64,000 nucleotides of DNA. Origin: Penaeus vannamei. Its lineage: Eukaryota; Arthropoda; Malacostraca; Decapoda; Penaeidae. Below the pieces are notes generated by a model. That model saw nothing but the letters and a program-made list of their open reading frames with translations. It was not told the DNA's origin and searched no databases. Numbering within the stretch: position 1 is the first letter of the stretch; the number at the start of each line of letters is the position of its first letter. The translations under genes were made by a program, and so were the position numbers. The DNA is taken from positions 19,958,965 through 20,022,964 of the forward strand of contig NC_091571.1 of the NCBI RefSeq assembly GCF_042767895.1, in the 5' to 3' direction. Below, piece by piece: positions 26,677 to 36,803 of the stretch.

Positions 26677-27900
26677 TATGCAAAAACTAAAAAAAAAAGA
26701 CTTCTAGAGTGGAGGCCTGAAATCCTTACCATAAAACAAAGACAAAACCAGCAAGTCTGGCGTCAGAGCTGAAGGCTTAAAAACCCTTAAAACCAAAAAG
26801 AAAAAAGGACAGTATAAAACCCGAGTCTGGTGACACCGAAACAGGAAACCTAAAAACTAAAAGATCACTCAGACTTCCTACATTGAAATGTTAAAAGTTA
26901 CAAATAAAACAGAGAAAACACAAGCCAGCCAAGTTCTTTTTAAAAATAAATAAATAAATAAAAGGATGTTCAAATCATTCAATAAAAATGTTTTTAAAAA
27001 GATCACGTCCAGCTCCTATGAAAAGAATATCAGGATCTCAGTACTTAACTTATATTCTTCCGTGATCGTCTCTGTGTTCGGTTCAACAAAATTGGCGACA
27101 CTGCTGGTGGTTCGGCTTCGAAGGATAGCGAAACACACTCGCTGACGTCTCGACTCGTATTTTTATTGTTTCTTTTTCAATGCCCCGGTGACGTCAGAGG
27201 CCAAACACTTTTACAAAATATATTCTCGTAATAAATAAGCTAAAACTGTGCAAAAAAAAGAGCAAAAATTAAACTAAAAGTATAAAAATAGAAATCATAA
27301 GAAAATAAAATACAATAATTTAAAATGAACGAATAAATACTGTATGTAAAAATGCTTCCCCTACAACTTAAAATGAAAACTAAGTAAAAACGAGACCTTG
27401 AAACTTTATTGAATGTTAAAAAAACTAAAATGAAAAAAAGCTAAAAAGAAAAAAAGGGTCATAAAAATGCCCTCATTGTTAAATCATAAATAAAAAACTC
27501 AGAGAAAACACACAAAAAAAAGGGGAAACTAAAATAAAACAATAAAAGTAAATAAAATCGAGAAAAATAACCAAAAAACCGGGGGTGAGACAACAAACAA
27601 TCCTCCAACACAGCCTTTCAAAGGGGAGAGGGGAAAGGGGCCGAGATGCAGCATCCAAGCCCACCTTACAGAATTCCCCCCCCGCTCTGGGTTGAAGCGA
27701 ACAGCAAGACCTGGAAGATAAAAGCAAGCCTGAGTCCTGACAAACACAAAGGAGCGGACATAAGTTTGACAGGTGATCATAAAAGAACAATAATATTAAA
27801 TAAAAATCCCATCACCATAAAACAAAAATCAGGAGCATCTGGTAACATCTGGTTGCATCTGGTCTCAATACTCCCAGGACACGACGTGGTGCAGTGGAAC
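26677..27900 (-). other. Non-coding 3' region of element A
   Basis: A-rich on the plus strand with many AAAAC/TAAAA words. No frame resembles a known protein. A plus-strand stretch at 27085-27120 (TTCAACAAAATTGGCGACAC) resembles the LTR end plus primer-binding site of Ty3/Gypsy elements in the opposite orientation, but no matching partner LTR was found. Confidence 0.5.
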
Positions 27901-27904
27901 CAAC

Positions 27905-28395
27905 AGATGAACAGCAATCTCTACTGCAGTGTGGCACACAGCCAAGGGCGCACTGACAGTAGAGTCCCTACAACAGGCTAACAGCAGCACTTGAACCAGC
28001 GTGGCACACGGCCAACTCGTACTGAGGGCCAAGCTCCCTAACACACAGCTAACAGCCTTGCTTGATCCAGGGGGCCCCGAAAAGGGGGCACTGGAACCAA
28101 GCTCCCTAGTGGGTTGAGCTAACGACAATCCTTGGTCGGCATGGCACAAAACCTGGTCGTACCAATCCAAGGTCCCTACAGCACACTGCTAACAGCAATC
28201 CCCTTTATTGGCATGGCACAAAACCTGGTCATACCAATTCAAAGGGCCCTAGCACACAGGTAACAGCCCAAACCCCTTTATCCAGCATGGCCCTAGCCTG
28301 GGCGTACTGGACCAAAGGGCCCTAGGAAACAAATAACAGCAATCCTTGATCCAGCATGGCACATAGCCTGGGCGTACTGGACCAAGGTCCCTAGC
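27905..28395. repeat. ~70-bp tandem repeat downstream of element A protease
   Basis: About seven degenerate copies of a ~65-75-bp unit containing 'aacagcaatcc', 'gatccagcatggcaca', 'ctgggcgtact' and 'ggtccctagc'. The last two copies (near 28262-28395) are most alike. The array starts right where the protease frame ends, replacing the position where pol would be expected in a full Ty3/Gypsy element. Confidence 0.8.
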
Positions 28396-28900
28396 GCATC
28401 ACATCACTCTCACTAAAACTCAGCTGCAGGGATTGGGGATCAGTATAATTCACATGAAACTCCTGGCCTTCTAAAGTCAGCCAGGCGCTGTCATCCTGGG
28501 ACCTTGAGGACAGACTAAAATTTGGGTTTATCTCAAAAAGTCCATCCCCCCGGAGTATGTCTCCCGGAAATCGGTACATCACACACAGTGACCCGTATGG
28601 TGCATTTCAAGGTCTGAGTTAATGCAGAAAAAAAGGGTTCCTCACTCGGGGGTTTATTGGTCGACCAGACACGCCTCGCAGAATACTGGAAGTCTTCCTC
28701 CGACGTAGGTGGTTATGAGGATCAATCCGCTTGAGAGCTTGGGGTTTAATAATTGTTGCTTCCGATCCTGTATCAATAAAGCAGCGGACTGTAGAACCAC
28801 TAACATTGAGTTCCGCAACTGGCCGTCCGGTAGGCCCTGTCACTCCCCTTCCCCCTCTTGAGGGGTAATGTCTCCACGTGAGGTGCTCCTTGGATCGAAC
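28391..28900 (-). pseudogene. Retroviral-type aspartic protease, element A (decayed)
   Basis: Minus-strand frame with the active-site motif CFIDTGSEATII (Asp codon at 28772-28774), followed by 'SILRGVSGRPI' and, after a short out-of-frame stretch around 28590-28625, 'FPGDILRG' and a C-terminal strand ending YTDPQSLQLSF near 28400. The middle part needs two compensating frameshifts; one sits in an A/T homopolymer near 28628. In the family this single-domain protease works as a dimer to cut the Gag polyprotein. It matches the protease of element B in order and spacing (compare ILLGTDFL in B). A stop follows at about 28388-28390, with no linker or RT after it. Confidence 0.75.
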
Positions 28901-30603
28901 CTGCCAGCGGTTCCTGGAGCTTGGTCACCCTGGCACTCACGAAAGGGGCAATCTCTCCCAAATTTTCCTGGACCTCTGCAATGGTAGCATTGTCGTCACG
29001 AAGCCCGTGGATCTAGGATCTCAGTCCTGGCTCTCCTGGGTGCCGTGAGTTATTCCCCCGATGATGCTCACACCACCCCCCCCTGACAGGTGATCGATGA
29101 TAAGATGGACTGGTGCGCTCAGCAGCTACCGACATAGCATACAAATCCCGACCCCGTGGAGGGCGATTAGGGGGGAAAGGGGATTTTCCTCTGCTGGTGA
29201 AGTATCACTATGCCTTATGCCATTGCGGGAATTCCAGATGCGTTGTGCTGTTTCGGCTATCGGGGTTTGGGGTACCATCTTCTTTAACAGAGAGGAAGTC
29301 TTGGAGCCATGCGGGGATGCCACTCAGGAAGACCCTCTTCACTAGTTCAGATGGATCACCAATGGCCTCACGATGATCCCTGTATCCCAGGTAGACGTGC
29401 CCTTCCAACTGAAAAAAGGTCCATTGATGCCTGGCTTGGTGTCATCCAGATGTCGTATAGAACTTTATAGAAGTCCGGGGGATGTGTAGGTACCTCGGAA
29501 CTTCATGGAGAGCTGCCTTGAATGTGTCCCATTCTATGATTGAGTCGAAGAGAGGGGAATTAATGATTAGCTCGGCTGGACCTCTGCAGTTTGCCCGTGC
29601 TGCCTGAGTGAACGTCTCTGATGTGGCTGGCTTCACGATGTTCTCAGTTGCCCGAATCCAACTCTCTATTGCTTGGTTTTTTTTGAGCGGCTGGGGGGGC
29701 AGAAGTATCCCCCTTGAAGTGCGGGACAGTTTCCTTCGTGAACACATAGGAAAATGGTGTGCCAGACAACTGAGACGAGGGATGTACTGACTGGGGACGC
29801 TGAGGCGAAGACCTAGGCCGGAACTGCTGCAGCAGGGATGTTTGTGGTTCATATGTTTGTTGACGTTCAGGATACAGCTGCTGCTCTGGTACTGGTGTGT
29901 GGGGGCGGCTCCGAGGAAGAGGCTGAGGAGAGCGGCTTCCATTAATGACAGGAGACTGCTGATGGTGGTCTTGACACCTAGTCATGGTATGTTGTACTGA
30001 GGGGGCGAGACGGTGGACTTCTGCTAGCTCCTGGTCCCGCTGCTGAAGTTGACGACAAAGCTCTTGAATCTCTCGGACTTGGGCACATTCCATGGGTGCT
30101 AGTGCAACACCTGACCCCTGTAGTCTTGGCGGGCCTCAGTCAGCTCCCTGTTCCGTTCCTCTAGCTGGCGGCGGAGCCCCCTGAATTTCCCGTTCTCGGG
30201 TATGTACCACAGGCACGGGCGCAGCGTTCATCCGCAGTAATTGAAGGTGGGTCTCCTCCAGCTCCCTGTTGCATTCCTCCAGCTGGCGACGGAGTTGCTG
30301 AATTGGATCCTCCTGGTCTAGTTCTCTCCCCTGTGGCTGATGGGGTTACTGTCTGCTGGCTGTTCTTGATCTAGAGTGCCTGTGCGATGTTCAAGGGCTT
30401 CTTCATGGCGCTGTATCGGGCATCATTCTGCTCCTTGTACTCTCGTACTTCAGCGACTAGAAGTTGATCTTCTCCATGATCTGGTCAAACATGGTTACTT
30501 CTGTGACCATCATCTGGACAGCCTTGCGTACATCCGGGTTAAAACCACCTGGTATGCGGCGTGGTGTTGGGGAGATTTCACGGGATGTCGGCTGGCTGCT
30601 CAT
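28901..30603 (-). pseudogene. Gag polyprotein remnant, element A
   Basis: Likely start ATG at 30603 (MSSQPTSREISPTP), as judged by alignment with element B. An N-terminal helical region follows (near 30455-30535), then three related coiled-coil segments of the type RRQLEERNREL (near 30250-30300, 30130-30190 and 30010-30060). A Pro/Gln/Ser-rich spacer comes next, then a capsid-like region (IESWIRATENIVKPATSETF near 29655, and DPSELVKRVFLSGIPAWL near 29310-29370). A zinc-knuckle relic at 28948-28989 has C-x2-C-x4-K-x4-C, with Lys where His is expected. Several single-base frameshifts (near 29500, 29410 and 29200) and stops break the frame. In the family Gag forms the virus-like particle. Confidence 0.72.
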
Positions 30604-30799
30604 CCGGATGTTTCGACGCTGCTGGAGTCTCTGGTATCACTCTTGCCTCTCCCTGCTGTTCGGCATGCCAGGAACGCAGCAACCAAATACTTGGAGCTCT
30701 TCACGTACAAATACAAACTACTGCTGGCAGGAAACAAAACCAACACACAACTGACAATCCACTGGATCACAAAGAAGCCAGAGTTCATAAGCGTAAACT

Positions 30800-31287
30800 G
30801 CTGCATAAAGCAAAGACGCTGCACAAAGCAAAGACGCTGCACAAAGCAAAGACGCTGCACAAAGCAAAGACGCTGCACAAAGCAAAGACGCTGCACAAAG
30901 CAAAGACACTGCACAGAGCAAAGACGCTGCACAGAGCAAAGACGCTGCACAGAGCAAAGACGCTGCCGAGCAAAAACTCTGCACAGGGCAAAGACGCTGC
31001 ACAGGGCAAAGACGCTGCACAGGGCAAAGACGCTGCACAGGGCAAAGACGCTGCACAGGGCAAAGACGCTGCACAGGGCAAAGACGCTGCACAGGGCAAA
31101 GACGCTGCACAGGGCAAAGACGCTGCACAGGGCAAAGACGCTGCACAGAGCAAAGACGCTGCACAGAGCAAAGACGCGGCACAAAGCAAAGACACAGCAC
31201 AAAGTAAAAACACGGCACAAAGCAAAGACACGGCACAAAGCAAAGACACGGCCAAAGCAAAAAACACTGCACAAAACAAAGATACTG
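30800..31287. repeat. 18-bp minisatellite in the leader of element A
   Basis: About 27 copies of CTGCACAGGGCAAAGACG and variants. Copies form ordered blocks: CACAAAGC types (30800-30910), CACAGAGC types (to about 30960), one disrupted copy (30963-30978), about ten CACAGGGC copies (30980-31140), CACAGAGC, then CACAAAGC with ACACGG endings (to 31287). Because 18 is a multiple of 3 and the unit lacks stops, frames on both strands are open (up to 320 codons), but these are spurious. It lies between the 5' LTR and gag. Confidence 0.92.
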
Positions 31288-31700
31288 CCCCCCAAAAGTG
31301 AACTGGCTGGGGATAAAAAGGGGTTTAAAACCAAATAAATAAAAACATCCTAAACTAAGTGAGCCACAGTAAAACTAACTTTGGGGAGCTGGTGATTAAC
31401 AAAAAAAATTTAACTCTGAATGAAAGAGAGAAGGTAAAAAAACTGAAAGAAAAAAAGGGCCCAAACTCTAAAAACTACCAAATGTAAAAACTAAATACCC
31501 TGAAAACTTGTAAAAGCGGGAAAAACAGTAAAACATAAAACACAAACACCAAAAGTAAAAGAAGTGGCTCACCAACGACTCCAAAAACATGCATGACATA
31601 AAAAATAATGCTTGACGTCTCAACATCAGAAAGTGATTACTCAAAAGCGTTAACACATTCACTGGAACATCTCAATGCAAAAGCCACCAAAACCTACCGT
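31288..31700 (-). other. Leader of element A next to the 5' LTR
   Basis: A/T-rich non-coding sequence without frames of interest. It aligns by eye with 41985-42184 of element B (shared 'aaaactaact', 'gctgaaagag'/'tgaatgaaagag', 'cataaaacacaa'). On the minus strand the base next to the LTR starts ACGGTAGGTTTTGGTGGC; no tRNA-complementary primer site is obvious. Confidence 0.5.
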
Positions 31701-32007
31701 TGTAGTGTGATCCGTCTAACCCAGGGGGCCCGTCCCAGTTCATTAAGGCATTCTTAGAATTCTGCCCTCCCTTGATGCTGGCGGGGGATACCCGGCGCAA
31801 ATAGACTTGGTTAACCCCCGTCAATTCAATCCCCCCTTTAAATGGTAGCGTGGGGGGAAACTGAATAATTAATAGGGGTGTTCCAGTGTGAATACCACTT
31901 TCTGACGTTCAGCCCAACCATATGGTAAAATACTTACTAAAAAGTAATCTAAGAAAAATACAAAAGTAAAAGTATGTGCTAAAGGCACCTAAAATTACTA
32001 ACTGTCA
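31701..32007 (-). repeat. 5' LTR of element A
   Basis: About 307 bp, direct repeat of 26373-26676. On the minus strand it starts TGACAGTTAGTAATTTT and ends CACACTACA, a standard TG...CA pair. It probably carries the promoter and polyadenylation signals, but no unambiguous TATA box was assigned. Confidence 0.88.
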
Positions 32008-32339
32008 TTAATATAATTATTAATATAATGATAATATAATATAATAATAATAATAATATTTTTAATAATACTTATAATGACAAAAAATATGATAATTATG
32101 ACGATAATGACAATGATAAAGACAATAATAATGATAATAAGGATAAAGTCATAATTATAATAATAATCTTTATAATTACTGCAAAAAAATAGCAATAATT
32201 AACTCTATTCCAATAATTTCCATACTAATAATGGCAATAGAAATAATAATAACATTATCATTGTCATTATAAATATTATTATTGTCATTATTATTTCTAA
32301 GATCATCATTATTCTTTTTTGCCATTATATAAATAGTTA
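32008..32339 (+). repeat. Satellite, subfamily 1, plus orientation, running into a gap
   Basis: Starts with irregular TA/TAA-rich sequence, then from about 32090 a recognisable plus-oriented subfamily 1 monomer ('tttccatactaataatggc', 'tatataaatagtta'), cut off by the N run. It is a subfamily 1 fragment between subfamily 2 blocks. Confidence 0.8.
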
Positions 32340-32839
32340 NNNNNNNNNNNNNNNNNNNNNNNNNNNNNNNNNNNNNNNNNNNNNNNNNNNNNNNNNNNNN
32401 NNNNNNNNNNNNNNNNNNNNNNNNNNNNNNNNNNNNNNNNNNNNNNNNNNNNNNNNNNNNNNNNNNNNNNNNNNNNNNNNNNNNNNNNNNNNNNNNNNNN
32501 NNNNNNNNNNNNNNNNNNNNNNNNNNNNNNNNNNNNNNNNNNNNNNNNNNNNNNNNNNNNNNNNNNNNNNNNNNNNNNNNNNNNNNNNNNNNNNNNNNNN
32601 NNNNNNNNNNNNNNNNNNNNNNNNNNNNNNNNNNNNNNNNNNNNNNNNNNNNNNNNNNNNNNNNNNNNNNNNNNNNNNNNNNNNNNNNNNNNNNNNNNNN
32701 NNNNNNNNNNNNNNNNNNNNNNNNNNNNNNNNNNNNNNNNNNNNNNNNNNNNNNNNNNNNNNNNNNNNNNNNNNNNNNNNNNNNNNNNNNNNNNNNNNNN
32801 NNNNNNNNNNNNNNNNNNNNNNNNNNNNNNNNNNNNNNN
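32340..32839. other. Assembly gap (500 N)
   Basis: Exactly 500 unknown bases, a conventional fixed-size scaffold gap; the true size is unknown. It is flanked by satellite on the left and (TA)n on the right, both hard to assemble. Confidence 1.
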
Positions 32840-33034
32840 TATATATATTATGTATCTATCTATGGGTAAATCTATATATTAACACACATATGCGCATATA
32901 AATAAATAGGCCTATAATCCAATGTGAAACTGTCTGAGACTATTCTCAAATGACTTAAGACTCCTGCGCCCTTTGTCTAACATTTGAGATAGATTTGAGA
33001 CAAAAATTGAGAATATTTTCAGACAGCCTAAAGA

Positions 33035-33104
<70 letters not shown>

Positions 33105-33130
33105 ATTTTTATATATGTCTGTGTGTATGT
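32840..33130. other. Non-satellite island with nested inverted repeats and (TA)n
   Basis: A unique-looking stretch. It has an outer 19-bp inverted repeat (32930-32948 and 33008-33026, 17 of 19 pairing: CTGTCTGAGACTATTCTCA against its partner) and an inner pair CTCAAATG/CATTTGAG (32945-32952 and 32981-32988). This is followed by an (AT)n run. It could be a small MITE-like element inserted in TA-rich DNA. No coding frame of interest. Confidence 0.5.
33035..33116. repeat. (TA)n microsatellite
   Basis: About 80 bp of nearly pure AT dinucleotides with a few TTA interruptions, directly after the nested inverted repeats. The short frame across it encodes only Ile/Tyr and is spurious. Confidence 0.95.
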
Positions 33131-36100
33131 ATATAGATCATAATTATGATGATAATGACAATGATAATGACAATAATAATGATAAGATAAAAATTAAGTT
33201 ATAATTTTGATAACTACTACAATAATAGCAATAATCGACTCTATTCCAATAATTTACAGACTAATAATGGCAATAGAAATAATAATAACATCATTATCAT
33301 TGTCATTATAATTATTACTATTGTCATTATTATTTCTAAAATTATCATTATTGCTATTATCATAATAAAAAAAGGTAATTCGATAATTCCTTCATTATAT
33401 ACAATAATGATGATAATTATGATGATAATGACAATGATAACGACAATAATGAAGATAATGATAAAATCATAATTATGATGATAATTTTATAATTACTGCA
33501 ATAATCAACTCTATTCCAATAATTTTCAGACTAATAATGAGAAAAGAAATAATAATAAGATCATTATTATTGTCATTATAATTATTACTATTGTCATCAT
33601 TATTTCTAAAATTATCATTATATCTATTATCATTATAAAAATAGTAATGATGAAAATAGCTTAATAATTAGCATAATAATCCTCATAAGTGCATTAATAT
33701 CATAATGATAATAATCATGATGATAATGAATTTAATAATAATAATCATGATGATAATGACTATAATGATAATAATCATAAGAATAATGACAGTAATGATA
33801 ATAATGATGATAATAATTATTGTCCAGTCCATTTATAAGGAAATAAAGGCCAAAAGTATAAAGATCCCTAAACTCGAAAAAACGGCAAAATCTAGCCTTT
33901 TGAGAGAAACGTCGAAAAAAAACACTTTTTATTGGTAATTATGAGGATTTTAACATTAATTCAGGTAATTGTAATGATTTTCATGATAATTCCTTCATTA
34001 TATACAAAAATGATGATAATTATGATGATAATGACAATGATAATGACAATAATAATGGTAAAATCATAATTATAATGATAATTATGATAATTACAGCCAT
34101 AATACCAATAATCAACTCTATTCCAATAATTTTCAGACTAATAATGACAATAGAAATAATAATAACATCATTATCATTGTCATTATAATCATTACTATTG
34201 TCATTATTATTTCTAAAATTATCATTATTGCTATTATCATAAAAAAAAAAGGGTTATGATGATGAAAATAGCTATAATAATTAGCATAATAATGATTATA
34301 ACTGCAATAATGATGATAATAATGATATAATGATAATATATAAGATAATAACATAAGAATAAGGGAATAATATAATAATTATAATAATTACTTGGTCGAA
34401 AAAACGGCAAAATCTAGCGTATTACAGCCTCTTGAGAGAAACTTTAAAAAAAAACCCTTTTTCGTTTTTCATTGGTAATCATGAGGATTTTAACTTAATT
34501 CAGGTAATTGTGAGGATTTCATGATAATTCCTTCATTATATGCAATAATGATGATAATTATGATAATGGCAATAATAATAATAATATAATTATAATGATA
34601 ATTTTGATAATTACTGCAATAATAGCAATAATCAACACTATTCCAATAATTTTCAGACTAATAATGACAACAGAAATAATAATATCATTATCAGTGTCAT
34701 TATAATTATTACTATTGTTATTATTTTTAAAATTATCATTATTGCTATTATCATTATAAAAATAGTTATGATGATGAAAAAAGCTATAATAATTAGGATA
34801 ATAATCCTAATAACTGCATTAATGATCATAATGATGATAATCATTATAATGAATAAAGATAATAATCATATAAAGAATAATGACAGTAATGATAATAATG
34901 ATGATAATAATTAATATCCAGTCCATTTATAATGAAATAAAAACCAAAAGTAATAAAATCCCAGAAGTCGAAAAAACTGCAAAATCTAGCGTAGTACCGC
35001 CTTTTGAGGGAAACGTCGAAAAGAACCCTTTTCGCTTTTTTTTGGTAATTATGAGGATTTTAACATTAATTCTGGTAATCGTGATGTTTTTCATGATAAT
35101 TCCTTCATCATATGAAATAATGATGATAATTATGAAGATAATGACAATGATAATGACAATAATAACGATAAAATCATAATAATTATGATAATTTTGATAA
35201 TTACTGCAATAATAGCAATAATAAACTCTATTCCAATAATTTTCAGACTAATAATGACAATAGAAATAATAATAACATCATTATCATTGTCATTTTAATA
35301 ATTACTATTGTCATTTTTATTTCTAAAATTATCATTATTGCTATTTCATTATAAAAATAGTTATGATGATTAAATTAGCTATAATAATTAGCATAATAAT
35401 TATAACTGCAATAATGATGATAATGATGATCATGATGATATTGACTATAATGATAATAATCATAAGAATAATGACAGTAATGATAATAATAGTGATAATA
35501 ATTTTATCCAGCCCATTCATAATTAAATAAAGGCCAAAAGTAATAAAACCCCAAAAGTCGAAAAAACGGCAAACTCTATCGTATTACAGCCTATTGAGAG
35601 AAACATAAAAAAAATTTTTTTTTCGCTTTCTACTGGTAATTATGAGGATTTTAACCTTAATTCAGGTAATTGTGATGATTTTCATGATAATTCCTTCATT
35701 ATATGCAGTGAGGATGATAATTATGATGATAATGACAATGATAATGATAATAATGATAAAATCATAATTATAATGATAATTTTCATTACTGCAATGATAG
35801 CAATAATCAACTCTTTTCCCAATAATTTTCAGACTAACAATGACAATAGAAATAATAATTACATCATTATCATTGTCATTATAATTATTACTATTGTCAT
35901 TATTATTTCTAAAATTATCATCATTGCTATGTTATGATAATGGCAATAATAATAATACTATAATTATAATGATAATTTTGATAATTACTGCAATAATAGC
36001 AATAATCAACTCTATTCCAATAATTTTCAGACTAATAATGACAATAGAAATAATAATAACATCCTCATCATTGTCATTATAATTATTACTAATGTCATTA

Positions 36101-36388
36101 TTATTTCTAAAATTATCATCATTGCTATTTTTATTATGAAAATAGTTATATGATGAAAATAGCTATGATAATTAGCATAATAATCTTATAACTAATAATG
36201 AGATAATCATGATGATAATGACTATAATGATAATAATCATAAGAATAATGACAGCAATGAAAATGATAATAATTATCATCCAGTCCATTTATAATGAAAT
36301 AAAGACCAGAAGTAATAAAACCCCAAAAAGTCGAAAAAACGGCAAAATCTAGCGTATTACACCCTTTTTCAGAGAAACGCTAAAAAAA
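33131..36388 (+). repeat. Satellite array, subfamily 2, plus orientation
   Basis: About five and a half plus-oriented monomers; cores near 33903, 34435, 35004, 35595 and 36370. A core-less partial monomer lies at 33380-33600, another shortened one at 34320-34380, and a partial duplication at 35930-36060. It stops within a core at the left end of element B. Confidence 0.9.
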
Positions 36389-36688
36389 ACCTGTAAGGTT
36401 ATGTGAATGGGGAAACCCCAAAGGAAGCCAACCGTGAGGCGGAAGACTTCAGGCTTGGGGGCCCAAAGGGAAAATGAGGGGGCCCCGTTCGTTCCTCGCA
36501 AAGGGGGTGATGGGACCAAGCTGAAGGCTCGGAACCAACACGACCTCACAAGCCAAATTATCCCCGGAGTTGCAGGTCTACCAGGAGCGTGACCAATATG
36601 AAGATTGGTACATAAAATAGAATAAAAATAAATCCTAAAATGAACTGTAAAATCAAACAATGTGCAGAAGGCACCAAAATAAAACTGA
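36389..36688 (-). repeat. 3' LTR of element B
   Basis: Identified by homology to element A's LTR at its inner end (B 'caatgtgcagaaggcacc', A 'tatgtgctaaaggcacc') and by a TG start at 36392 (TGTAAGGTTATGTG). Inner border about 36688. Bases 36389-36606 recur inverted at 42190-42403 with about 90% agreement by eye. Minus orientation is set by the direction of gag. Confidence 0.72.
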
Positions 36689-36715
36689 AGTTAGAGCTTA
36701 AAAAGAATGACACGG

Positions 36716-36803
36716 GCCAGAAGGGCTTAAAAGCAGTAAAACTTGCCAGAAGGGCTGAAAAATTATTAAAGATATGCCAGAAGGGCTTAAAAGCAGTAAA
36801 AAT
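36716..36803. repeat. Three-copy ~30-bp tandem repeat
   Basis: Copies starting at 36716, 36745 and 36776 share GCCAGAAGGGCTTAAAAGCA; the middle copy is diverged. It sits just inside the 3' LTR of element B in non-coding sequence. Confidence 0.8.

Larger units (their letters stand above)
26373..32007 (-). mobile_element. LTR retrotransposon A (gag-protease only, no RT)
   Basis: Two direct repeats of about 305 bp bound a 5.6-kb element. The coding direction is minus: LTR (31701-32007), leader with an 18-bp minisatellite, gag (from about 30603), CCHC-knuckle relic, aspartic protease (to 28391), a ~70-bp tandem repeat, A-rich non-coding sequence, and LTR (26373-26676). No reverse transcriptase, RNase H or integrase motif is visible between the protease and the 3' LTR. 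The LTRs begin with TG and end with CA on the minus strand (the 3' copy starts CG). By eye they differ at roughly two dozen positions, so the insertion is old. No clear target-site duplication was found; the flanking satellite is minus-oriented subfamily 2 on the left and plus-oriented subfamily 1 on the right. Confidence 0.82.

Noticed and set aside
27479..27790. Minus-strand frames of about 100 codons in the 3' part of element A
   Set aside because: Cys/Leu/Phe-rich translation of low-complexity A-rich DNA, no motif, no partner in element B.
30376..31338. Long frames over the minisatellite (up to 320 codons on the plus strand, 244 on the minus)
   Set aside because: The 18-bp unit is stop-free in several frames, so open length carries no information; the overlapping gag and leader are on the minus strand.
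33035..33204. Frame through the (TA)n run
   Set aside because: Pure Ile/Tyr dipeptide from a dinucleotide microsatellite.
36407..36592. Short frames within LTR B and its inverted partner (42185-42431)
   Set aside because: The inverted copy breaks and shifts the frame; LTRs are not expected to code.
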